64,000 bases of DNA, from positions 1,846,336 to 1,910,335 of the forward strand of contig NZ_FUWZ01000001.1 in assembly GCF_900167135.1 (NCBI RefSeq), read 5' to 3'. This document shows positions 45,277 through 52,087 of the stretch, one piece after another (the first letter of the stretch is position 1; each line of letters begins with the position of its first letter). The position numbers and the translations under genes are program-made. This DNA is from Chitinophaga eiseniae. GTDB taxonomy: Bacteria; Bacteroidota; Bacteroidia; Chitinophagales; Chitinophagaceae. Below the pieces are notes generated by a model. The model had not been told where the DNA came from. It searched no databases and was given only the letters and a program-made list of their open reading frames with translations.

Positions 45277-46059
45277 TCAAAACGTCTGCTTCTTCTCCAG
45301 GTCCGGCAGCACCGCATCTATCCTTTTCGCCAGTTCAGGCAGTTTAATCGTTGGTACGGCGGGGAACAGGTGATGCTCCAGGTGGTAGAACATGCTGAAT
45401 GTCAGCTTGTTTTTCCAGGTGCCGCGCTGGGTACGGGCCAGTTCCGGGGTTTCGGTGGTGTCGTGATGCACGGTCCATACGGCAAAGAAGGCCATCAGGC
45501 ATTCGCCGGTGAGCATGACAATTATATGGTAGATCAGGAAGTGGAGGTCGAGGAGGAAAACGGTGGTCGCAAATACCGTGATGGCGCTGAGTTCCAACAG
45601 GGTATTACGCACATATTTTTTGTTGGCCGTCTGCAGGGTCACGCGGTGAATGTGGAACATATGTACAGGGCCATACAGGATGGCACCGTACCAGCTCATA
45701 CTGGCAGATTTACCTTCATAGTCTTCTTCGGACAGACAGTATTTATGGTGGCGGATGTGGTTGTACTTAACGGCATTCATAGAGGCCATCATGAGGACGC
45801 TGTTGAGAAAGAGGGACAGCCATGTAAGGCGTTTATGGGTGCCGAGTGACTGGTGGAAGCCGTTGTGTACCTGCCTTAATGCTGTCAGGAAGAAAAAAGC
45901 CGAAAACGGGAGGGCGGCGAGGTAGTATCCCTTCCATGCCAGTACCCAGGAAACCAGTAGCCAGGGGATGGTCAGGTTGTTTTCAATCAGCATTTCCGGG
46001 ACGGTCAGGTGCCGGAGGTCCTTCCAGTCGACTTTGCGTTGAATGTCAGTATGATTCAT
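45277..46059 (-). CDS. Fatty acid desaturase family protein
   Basis: About 260 residues, starting MNHTDIQRKVDWKDL; the longer upstream frame is not supported. Three His boxes of membrane diiron desaturases are present: HNGFH near residue 97 (H-x-x-x-H), HIRHH near 135, and HLEHH near 225, plus HHDTT in between. Four hydrophobic segments flank them (for example LTIPWLLVSWVLAWKGYYLA). The family inserts double bonds or hydroxylates fatty acyl or related chains using O2. It diverges from the first lanthipeptide precursor gene, with 291 bases between. A role in the lanthipeptide pathway is possible only by position; lipid desaturation is the default. Confidence 0.88.
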   Translation of the reverse strand: MNHTDIQRKVDWKDLRHLTVPEMLIENNLTIPWLLVSWVLAWKGYYLAALPFSAFFFLTALRQVHNGFHQSLGTHKRLTWLSLFLNSVLMMASMNAVKYNHIRHHKYCLSEEDYEGKSASMSWYGAILYGPVHMFHIHRVTLQTANKKYVRNTLLELSAITVFATTVFLLDLHFLIYHIIVMLTGECLMAFFAVWTVHHDTTETPELARTQRGTWKNKLTFSMFYHLEHHLFPAVPTIKLPELAKRIDAVLPDLEKKQTF

Positions 46060-46279
46060 GGGATACAGGGTTATCCGGTACAAATATACGCCATCGGCAA
46101 GCAGGTTGATCAGTTTGCCCGTAAAAACCAAAGAAACCGGGGGAAAATTTTTTTTTCTTGATAAATTATTTATCTTCAAAAAATCAAAGTCTCAAAATAG
46201 CCCGTTACTATATGTCTATGTTCAACTTATATAAATCCAAATCTGAATCTGCAAATTCCCATCATTTTTAAGTCTGTAC

Positions 46280-46335
46280 GCTGAATATCCGCCCCAGGGC
46301 GTTACCGCTTGGTTAAAGACAGGGGAGGGCCTTAT
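46280..46335 (+). promoter_or_regulatory. Leader element upstream of precursor 1 (copy A)
   Basis: GCTGAATATCCGCCCCAGGGC (46280-46300) and GACAGGGGAGGGCCTTAT (46318-46335) recur almost exactly upstream of precursor 5. CCGCCCC can pair with GGGGAGG with one mismatch, making a hairpin that ends 15 bases before the start codon. It may control translation or stabilise the mRNA. Confidence 0.6.
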
Positions 46336-46350
46336 GAAACTGTATTAGTT

Positions 46351-46527
46351 ATGAAAAAGAAAAAAATTGACCTGGCAAAAAAACTGACCCTCGCCAAAGA
46401 AACAGTGGCTACCCTGACTGTAAAACAAAAAGAAGCAGTAAAAGGTGGTGAAACGGTGTTTTGTGACACTTACGACCCGGCCTGGACTTGCGAATCAAAT
46501 CCCCGTCCCACAAATGTTTGCATGTAG
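46351..46527 (+). CDS. Class I lanthipeptide precursor 1
   Basis: A 58-residue precursor. Leader: KKKKIDLAKKLTLAKETVAT to the double-Gly end VKGG. The predicted core after Gly-Gly is about 25 residues with three Cys and several Thr/Ser (for example VFCDTYDPAWTC and RPTNVCM), fitting (methyl)lanthionine formation. LanB would dehydrate Ser/Thr and LanC add Cys. The leader is nearly the same as in the four following precursors, so one enzyme set serves all. The short C-terminal end with Cys-Met is unlike the others. The C39 exporter should cut after Gly-Gly. Confidence 0.88.
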   Translation: MKKKKIDLAKKLTLAKETVATLTVKQKEAVKGGETVFCDTYDPAWTCESNPRPTNVCM

Positions 46528-46587
46528 TAATGGCTGTTAACCCGGCATCAACGATGGTAAATCCGATTTAACCCGTAAATCCCTGGT

Positions 46588-46785
46588 ATGAGAAAAAAGA
46601 AAATTTCCCTCGGCAAGAAATTGTCCCTCAACAAGGCAACTGTTGCTACGATGACTATCCGGCAGCAAGCTGTTATAGGTGGCGGTCCGTTTACGGTTAT
46701 GCCCCGTTGCATTGAAACGGTGGCACAAACCTGTATCACCTATATGCCCGGCCAGGATCAGTGCTACATATGTCCTGAAGGCTAA
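46588..46785 (+). CDS. Class I lanthipeptide precursor 2
   Basis: A 65-residue precursor. The leader KKKISLGKKLSLNKATVATM belongs to the same family as its neighbours and ends in VIGGG, giving a choice of cut site after the second or third Gly. The core (about 32 residues) has four Cys, as in MPRCIETVAQTC and QDQCYICPEG, with Thr but no Ser, so only methyllanthionine-type bridges (from Dhb) are expected. It lies 60 bases after precursor 1. Confidence 0.88.
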   Translation: MRKKKISLGKKLSLNKATVATMTIRQQAVIGGGPFTVMPRCIETVAQTCITYMPGQDQCYICPEG

Positions 46786-46844
46786 CTTTAAACAGGTAAT
46801 ACCCCCGTTAAGGAAGGGTATGCCCTCCCTCAAATGCACTAAGT

Positions 46845-47033
46845 ATGAAAAAGAAACAAATCGTTCTCAGTAAAAAGCTATTGCTGAGAAAAGATACTGT
46901 CGCATCGCTGAACGTGCAACAGCAAGCCAAAATCGCCGGTGGTGTTCCGTTAACATGGTGGAGCGCCTGTTGTCAGAATACCCGTGAGGTTACGTGCCCT
47001 GAAGGATGCGTCCGTACTTCTGAACCGAAATAA
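46845..47033 (+). CDS. Class I lanthipeptide precursor 3 (paralogue of precursor 4)
   Basis: A 62-residue precursor with leader KKKQIVLSKKLLLRKDTVAS ending KIAGG. The core of about 29 residues starts VPLTWWSACC and contains EVTCPEGCVRT: four Cys, Thr and Ser available for rings, and two adjacent Trp. The core is close to that of precursor 4, and the pair probably arose by duplication. The 59 bases before it include a short stem (ATACCC at 46799-46804 with GGGTAT at 46816-46821). Confidence 0.9.
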   Translation: MKKKQIVLSKKLLLRKDTVASLNVQQQAKIAGGVPLTWWSACCQNTREVTCPEGCVRTSEPK

Positions 47034-47112
47034 TTCAGCTTTTGAACCCGGACACACCATCCGTTGTACCGCGGACGGCGGAGACGGTGTCCACCCTAAA
47101 ACCTCCACAATT

Positions 47113-47295
47113 ATGAAAAAGAAAACACTTCAACTGAGCAAAAAACTGCTGCTCAAAAAAGACACCCTCGTAACCCTGAATCAACAGGATCAGGCAAAAC
47201 TCGCCGGTGGGGCTCCGCTCACCTGGTGGAGCGCATGTTGCGTGGAAACTGATGAAGTGACCTGCCCTGCAGGTTGTGTAAGAACAACCAAATAA
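47113..47295 (+). CDS. Class I lanthipeptide precursor 4 (paralogue of precursor 3)
   Basis: A 60-residue precursor with leader KKKTLQLSKKLLLKKDTLVT ending KLAGG. The core of 27 residues starts APLTWWSACC and has EVTCPAGCVRTTK. It differs from precursor 3 mainly in the middle (VETD for QNTR), one Gly-flanking residue, and the tail. All four Cys and the key Thr are kept, so the two products should have the same ring pattern. The preceding gap can fold with GGACAC and GTGTCC as outer arms. Confidence 0.9.
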   Translation: MKKKTLQLSKKLLLKKDTLVTLNQQDQAKLAGGAPLTWWSACCVETDEVTCPAGCVRTTK

Positions 47296-47303
47296 TCATG
47301 ATA

Positions 47304-47346
47304 GCTGAACATCCGCCCCATGGCTACAGACAGGGGAGGGCTTTAT
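47304..47346 (+). promoter_or_regulatory. Leader element upstream of precursor 5 (copy B)
   Basis: GCTGAACATCCGCCCCATGGC (47304-47324) and GACAGGGGAGGGCTTTAT (47329-47346) repeat the element before precursor 1, but with only 4 instead of 17 bases between the arms. The conserved part is the CCGCCCC/GGGGAGG stem, 17 bases upstream of the start. Confidence 0.6.
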
Positions 47347-47363
47347 TTTTTTTATCCATCAAT

Positions 47364-47564
47364 ATGAAAAAGAAAAAAATCGATCTCAGCAAAAAACTGG
47401 CGCTGAACAAGGAAACTGTCGCATCATTGAACATATCCCAGCAGCAGCAACTGGTGGGAGGCGTCGCTACGCGCGATATCGTTTGCATGGAAGATACACG
47501 GTATATCTCCAGCTGCAGAGCTACGCGCCCGTCGCCTAACTCACCCTGCTGCCAGATACCCTGA
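47364..47564 (+). CDS. Class I lanthipeptide precursor 5
   Basis: A 66-residue precursor, leader KKKKIDLSKKLALNKETVAS ending QLVGG. The core of about 33 residues has four Cys (DIVCMEDTRYISSC; PNSPCCQIP) with Ser and Thr, and an Arg- and Pro-rich middle (RATRPSPNSP). Its leader is closest to precursor 1 and both share the upstream leader element, so this may be a duplicate whose core has diverged. A perfect hairpin separates it from lanC. Confidence 0.88.
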   Translation: MKKKKIDLSKKLALNKETVASLNISQQQQLVGGVATRDIVCMEDTRYISSCRATRPSPNSPCCQIP

Positions 47565-47640
47565 TGGTAAAAGGGTATTGGTCACCGGATGACCAGGGAA
47601 CAACTCCTGCATGAGCACACCCCTGTCTCCGTTCTTTTCC

Positions 47641-47669
47641 CAACAGGGAAAGCCCGTCTTTCCCTGTTG
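47641..47669 (+). promoter_or_regulatory. Perfect hairpin between precursor 5 and lanC
   Basis: CAACAGGGAAAG (47641-47652) pairs exactly with CTTTCCCTGTTG (47658-47669) around CCCGT, 26 bases before lanC. There is no T-run after it, so full termination is unlikely; partial read-through or RNA processing would keep precursor mRNA above enzyme mRNA, as known for the nisA-nisB gap in the nisin operon. Confidence 0.65.
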
Positions 47670-47694
47670 TACACTATTAAACCTCTGCTGACAA

Positions 47695-48900
47695 ATGAAT
47701 AATACCGCGACACAGTTAAGATACATCTATCATGATATCATCCCCCTGTTAAAGGAACGTAAATACAAAGCCGATTATAACACCAGCCTGTTCAAAGGTC
47801 CCTGGGGCGCACTGTTGTTTATGTTCTACTACGAACAGTATGCGGATGATCAGGCGGATAACGCCACCGCACTGCTGGAGGAACTATATGCTGAATACGC
47901 ACCTGAAAAAGGAGATAATTATGCCTTCTGTAACGGCCATACCGGCCCGTTCTGGCTGCTGGAACACCTTACCCGCCATGAATTCCTGGACCTCGACATC
48001 AATGAACTGGCCAGCGATTTCGTGACTGCTACTATCCTGCAAAGCAATTTCCACCTGGAACACCAAAACTACGACTTCCTTCATGGTAGCTCCGGCATGT
48101 GCAACTTCCTGCTGAGGTTTGCCAGCCGCCCCGATGTTGCCGAACACCTCGGACATTTTGTTCAAAAGCTGTGGGACAACAGCGTGATGACCGACAAAGG
48201 CCGCAGCCTGCCCTTCTTCTATACACATGATAAACCCGAAGGTATCTTCTGCAATTCCTTCAGCCTCGCCCACGGGTCCTGCTCCCTCCTGATTATTGTA
48301 GCAAAAATATACGAGGCCGGTATCGCCAAAGAACGATGCCAAAGCCTGATCACAGAATCTATTCCTTTTATCCTCCAAAACCAGAATGCCGTTTCGGACG
48401 ATTCCATGCACGCCCTCTACCCTGCCATCCTGGACGGGAAATCCACCGACAGCCGCCTCTCCTGGTGCTATGGCGACCTGAACGTAGCCATGATGCTGTG
48501 GCATTGTGGAAAAGTGTTTGGTGAAGAACATTGGAAAGAAGAAGCGCTGCACATCATGCGTTACAATATGCGCCGCGACACGGACGAAGCCGCCGGCATC
48601 GTAGACAACTGCCTTTGCCACGGTTCCGGCGGTATCGCCGCCTTCTACCGCAAATTCTGGTTCGAAACAGGAGACGAAGCTTTCCTCCGTTGCGCTAACC
48701 ACTGGCAGGAAAAAGCAACCGAAAAAATCGTCTTCCCCGAAGACCACAGTAAACACGGTATCAAAATGTGGCTGGGTAAAGACAAACAGTGGGAATACGT
48801 ATGGGACCTGCTCGACGGTAGCAGTGGCGTAGGATTGTCTATGTTGTCCCAAATGCACCCGCAGGCGCTGCCATGGGACGAGTGCTTCCTGCTCTCCTGA
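47695..48900 (+). CDS. lanC: Lanthipeptide cyclase LanC
   Basis: The 401-residue protein is a LanC-type zinc enzyme that adds Cys thiols to dehydrated Ser/Thr to form lanthionine rings in the cytoplasm. The zinc ligands are visible: Cys in LSWCYGDLNVAMML near residue 258, and the Cys-His pair in NCLCHGSGGIAAFY near 306-307. GG-type turns of the alpha/alpha barrel are FLHGSSGMCNFLL, SLAHGSCSLLIIV and LLDGSSGVGLSML. It precedes lanB by 34 bases; lanC before lanB is the reverse of the nisin order. Confidence 0.93.
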   Translation: MNNTATQLRYIYHDIIPLLKERKYKADYNTSLFKGPWGALLFMFYYEQYADDQADNATALLEELYAEYAPEKGDNYAFCNGHTGPFWLLEHLTRHEFLDLDINELASDFVTATILQSNFHLEHQNYDFLHGSSGMCNFLLRFASRPDVAEHLGHFVQKLWDNSVMTDKGRSLPFFYTHDKPEGIFCNSFSLAHGSCSLLIIVAKIYEAGIAKERCQSLITESIPFILQNQNAVSDDSMHALYPAILDGKSTDSRLSWCYGDLNVAMMLWHCGKVFGEEHWKEEALHIMRYNMRRDTDEAAGIVDNCLCHGSGGIAAFYRKFWFETGDEAFLRCANHWQEKATEKIVFPEDHSKHGIKMWLGKDKQWEYVWDLLDGSSGVGLSMLSQMHPQALPWDECFLLS

Positions 48901-48934
48901 AAATTATTTTAATCATCTGCAAAAAGGAACTATT

Positions 48935-51900
48935 ATGGCCTTATCGCATACAGGGTTTTTCCTATTAAGAAGCCCGCTATACCCGGTCAACCGGTATCGT
49001 GACGTGCTGGAGGACAGCCTCCAGGAGCTGGCAGACAAGAATCCGCTGTTCCTGTATGCCCTGTGCATTGCCTCCGGCGACCTGCTCAAAGAGCTGGAAA
49101 GGTTCCTCAGTGATCCGGCGTCGTTCAACAAAAAGAAGACCGACAAACTGCGTAAGTCACTGTATAAATACTGGGTACGTGCCTGCTCCCGCAGCACGCC
49201 CTATGGCCTCTTCGCCGGCTGCACCACCGGCGCCATCGGCGCCGATACACAGCTGCGGATCAATGACGTGAAAGACGCCTATCAGTATGTGCGCCTCGAC
49301 ATGGACTATTACACCCGCATCTGCTATCACATCAGCCAGCAGGCGGATATCAGTACCGCCTTACGCTACTATCCCAACAACAGCATCTATAAAACAGGGG
49401 ATAAATACCGCTACGCGGAATATACCATCAACAATAACCGGCGCAAATACCTGCTCACCGCCGTGGAAGACTCGGTATTTATGAGCGCCATCATCCGCGA
49501 AGCCGCCGCCGGCCTGACGATCACACAGATCGTGCAGGTGATCCACGAGCAGGACCCCTCCATCACAGAAGAAGAAGCGACCAGCTTCGTCCGCGAACTG
49601 ATCGATTCCCAACTGCTTATCGCAGATACCGAGCCCCGGATTACAGGAGAAGATAACCTGCAATCCCTCACAGACCGCCTTTTATCCATCCCCGACGCCA
49701 ATACCTTCCGTGACGCACTGCTTGCACTACAGGCACTATTCCGGCAGCAGGACTTCGAAAGGTCCCGCCTGGCCGCCATCCATCAACAGTGCGAAAACGC
49801 TTTCCCCATCAGCATCCCTAAAGACCTGCTGCAGATAGACCTGTTTAAAACCGCTCAACAATGCCAGTTGAGCGAAACACTGGTCAACGATATCCTGTCA
49901 CAGATCCATCGGTTGATGGCTCTCTGCCACGGCTATACGAAAGGGCAGACGGAACTGTCCTCTTTCATTACCCGTTTCATGGAACGCTATGAATCGCAGG
50001 AGGTACCGCTCAACCTGGTGCTGGATGGAGAAACAGGCATCGGCTACGGCGCCGCCATCGAAAACACCGTACATGCCCCCTTCGTGGAAGACGTGGCCGG
50101 CGCCCCCGGCGCGGAAAACCAGACGGTGTCCTGGTCACCACTGCAGCAACTCAGTCTCGATAAATACGAACAGTTCCTTCAGCAGGGCCTCTCCGAAGTG
50201 ACGATCACCGACGATGACCTGCAGAAACTCGGCGACCCTGAAACCGTGCCCATGGCACGCAGCTGCTACCTCTTCGGCAGCCTGCAGGCCGCTTCTGCCG
50301 AAGCGGCAGACAAAGGCGAATACCAGTTCGCCCTCAACTCCATGGGCGGCCCCTCCGCAGCCAACCTGCTGGGCCGCTTCTGTAACGGCGACGAGGTGCT
50401 GACGGAAAAAGTAAAAAGTATCCTCGATGAGGAAGCCGCCGCCTTCCCCGATCTCCTGCTCGCGGAAGTAGTGCACTTCCCGGAAGCCCGCGCGGCCAAC
50501 GTATTGATACGGCCCACGCTACGCCCCTACGAAATACCCTACATCGGCGTGGCCGGCACCCCGGAAGAATACCGCATACCGGTAAACGACCTCCTGGTGT
50601 CCGTCAGACAAAATGAGGTCATTCTCCGAAGTAAGCGGCTCAACAAACGGGTAATACCCCGCCTGAGCTCCGCTCATAACTACGGCTATAACAGCCTGCC
50701 CATCTATAAGTTCCTCTGCGACCTGCAACATCAGTCCGTGATGTCATACCTGAGCTGGGACTGGGGGGTGTTCGGCAACCGTAAACGCCTGCCCCGGGTA
50801 GTCTATAAAAACATCATCCTCAGCAAAGCCACCTGGACGCTCACCGCCAAAGAAACAGCACACCTCGGTGATGATGCGGAAGCCAACCAGCGCTTTATGG
50901 ACCAGTACCGCGAACAGCAGAAAATGCCGGAAAAAGTACTGCTCGCCGAGTCAGACAATGAACTGCTGCTGGACCTGACAGCACCCGCTGCAGTGGGACT
51001 GCTGCTCGACCACGTAAAGAAAATGTCGTCGGTAAAACTGAAAGAATGCCTGCTGGCAGAAGAAAGCGGTATCGTACGCGATACAGACGACCAGGCCTAT
51101 GCACATGAACTGCTGCTGCCGCTACGTTCCGTGCCTGTCGCGGAAAAAACAGCCGCTGAGAAACCTGCTGCGGAGAAGCCGCGGCCTGCTGCTATAGCGG
51201 CGCCGGCCACCATGCCGGTACGTAGTTTCGCTCCCGGCAGTGAATGGCTGTACGTAAAAGTCTATTGCGGTTTCCGCGTAGCGGAAGAACTGCTGGCCAC
51301 CTGGTTCGCGGAGCAGTTACCGCAATGGCAGGAAGAAGGCCTGTTCGATGAATTCTTTTTCCTCCGCTACGGCGATCCGCTGCCACATATCCGCCTCCGT
51401 TTCCGCAACCACCAGCGCAGCAACAACGATGTGGTCCTGCACCGTATCCAGACAGGGCTGCAACCGCTGGTAGACAACGGACAGGTGTCTAAAATCCAAT
51501 GCGATACCTACATCCGTGAGCTGGAACGCTACGGCAGCGCCACCATGCATCTCAGCGAACAACTGTTCAGCGCCGACAGTATGGCGGTACTGGGCGTCGT
51601 CAGCATGCTGGAAGGGGCAGAAGGAGAAGACTACCGCTGGCGCATGGCCCTGCGTGGCACCGATATGCTGCTGGAAGATTTCGGCCTCACCCCCACAGAA
51701 CGCAAACAGCTGCTGGCCGGCCTGCGGGAAGGGTTTACCACAGAATTCGGCGGCGCGAAAACACAACACAAACCACTCAACGATAAATACCGTAAACACC
51801 AGCAGGAAATCGCCTCCTTCCTGCGCGCCGAAAATGACGAGGCCAACGATATCGCCGAAGCAGTGGAATTCTTCCGGCAACGGTCGGAAATAACCGCCCC

Positions 51901-52087
51901 GGTGGCGCAGCAGATACGGCAGCATTACCAGAACGATAACCGCTATTTCGATATCCTGGCCAGCCATATCCATATGTTCCTCAACAGGATATTCGTAGCC
52001 AAACAACGCAAACACGAAATGGTGATCTATCATTTTCTGGAGAAATACTATTTATCACAACTGGCGATGGAAGCAACACTGAAATAA
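48935..52087 (+). CDS. lanB: Full-length LanB lantibiotic dehydratase
   Basis: The 1050-residue enzyme dehydrates Ser/Thr in the precursors through glutamylation from glutamyl-tRNA and elimination. The N-terminal glutamylation domain spans about residues 10-720 (start FLLRSPLYPVNRYRDVLEDS; RACSRSTPYGLFAGCTTG is the family signature; SSAHNYGYNSLPIYKFLCDL later). The C-terminal elimination domain (SpaB_C/thiopeptide type) spans about 763-1045 (EWLYVKVYCGFRVAEELLAT; FFFLRYGDPLPHIRLRFRNH). Between them lies a low-complexity linker of about 30 Ala/Pro/Glu/Lys residues (about 731-762, EKTAAEKPAAEKPRPAAIAA). It is followed with zero spacing by the exporter gene. The linker hints at a secondary joining of two halves. 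Confidence 0.95.
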   Translation: MALSHTGFFLLRSPLYPVNRYRDVLEDSLQELADKNPLFLYALCIASGDLLKELERFLSDPASFNKKKTDKLRKSLYKYWVRACSRSTPYGLFAGCTTGAIGADTQLRINDVKDAYQYVRLDMDYYTRICYHISQQADISTALRYYPNNSIYKTGDKYRYAEYTINNNRRKYLLTAVEDSVFMSAIIREAAAGLTITQIVQVIHEQDPSITEEEATSFVRELIDSQLLIADTEPRITGEDNLQSLTDRLLSIPDANTFRDALLALQALFRQQDFERSRLAAIHQQCENAFPISIPKDLLQIDLFKTAQQCQLSETLVNDILSQIHRLMALCHGYTKGQTELSSFITRFMERYESQEVPLNLVLDGETGIGYGAAIENTVHAPFVEDVAGAPGAENQTVSWSPLQQLSLDKYEQFLQQGLSEVTITDDDLQKLGDPETVPMARSCYLFGSLQAASAEAADKGEYQFALNSMGGPSAANLLGRFCNGDEVLTEKVKSILDEEAAAFPDLLLAEVVHFPEARAANVLIRPTLRPYEIPYIGVAGTPEEYRIPVNDLLVSVRQNEVILRSKRLNKRVIPRLSSAHNYGYNSLPIYKFLCDLQHQSVMSYLSWDWGVFGNRKRLPRVVYKNIILSKATWTLTAKETAHLGDDAEANQRFMDQYREQQKMPEKVLLAESDNELLLDLTAPAAVGLLLDHVKKMSSVKLKECLLAEESGIVRDTDDQAYAHELLLPLRSVPVAEKTAAEKPAAEKPRPAAIAAPATMPVRSFAPGSEWLYVKVYCGFRVAEELLATWFAEQLPQWQEEGLFDEFFFLRYGDPLPHIRLRFRNHQRSNNDVVLHRIQTGLQPLVDNGQVSKIQCDTYIRELERYGSATMHLSEQLFSADSMAVLGVVSMLEGAEGEDYRWRMALRGTDMLLEDFGLTPTERKQLLAGLREGFTTEFGGAKTQHKPLNDKYRKHQQEIASFLRAENDEANDIAEAVEFFRQRSEITAPVAQQIRQHYQNDNRYFDILASHIHMFLNRIFVAKQRKHEMVIYHFLEKYYLSQLAMEATLK

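Noticed and set aside
45122..45373. A short plus-strand frame between the DUF6520-like gene and the desaturase gene
   Set aside because: It overlaps the supported desaturase gene and has no homology-like pattern; the 286-base gap 44991-45276 seems non-coding.
46351..47564. Reading the five short tandem genes as a repeat array or CRISPR-like structure
   Set aside because: The similarity is confined to the leader-coding parts and the two leader elements; each unit is a proper precursor gene with its own core.
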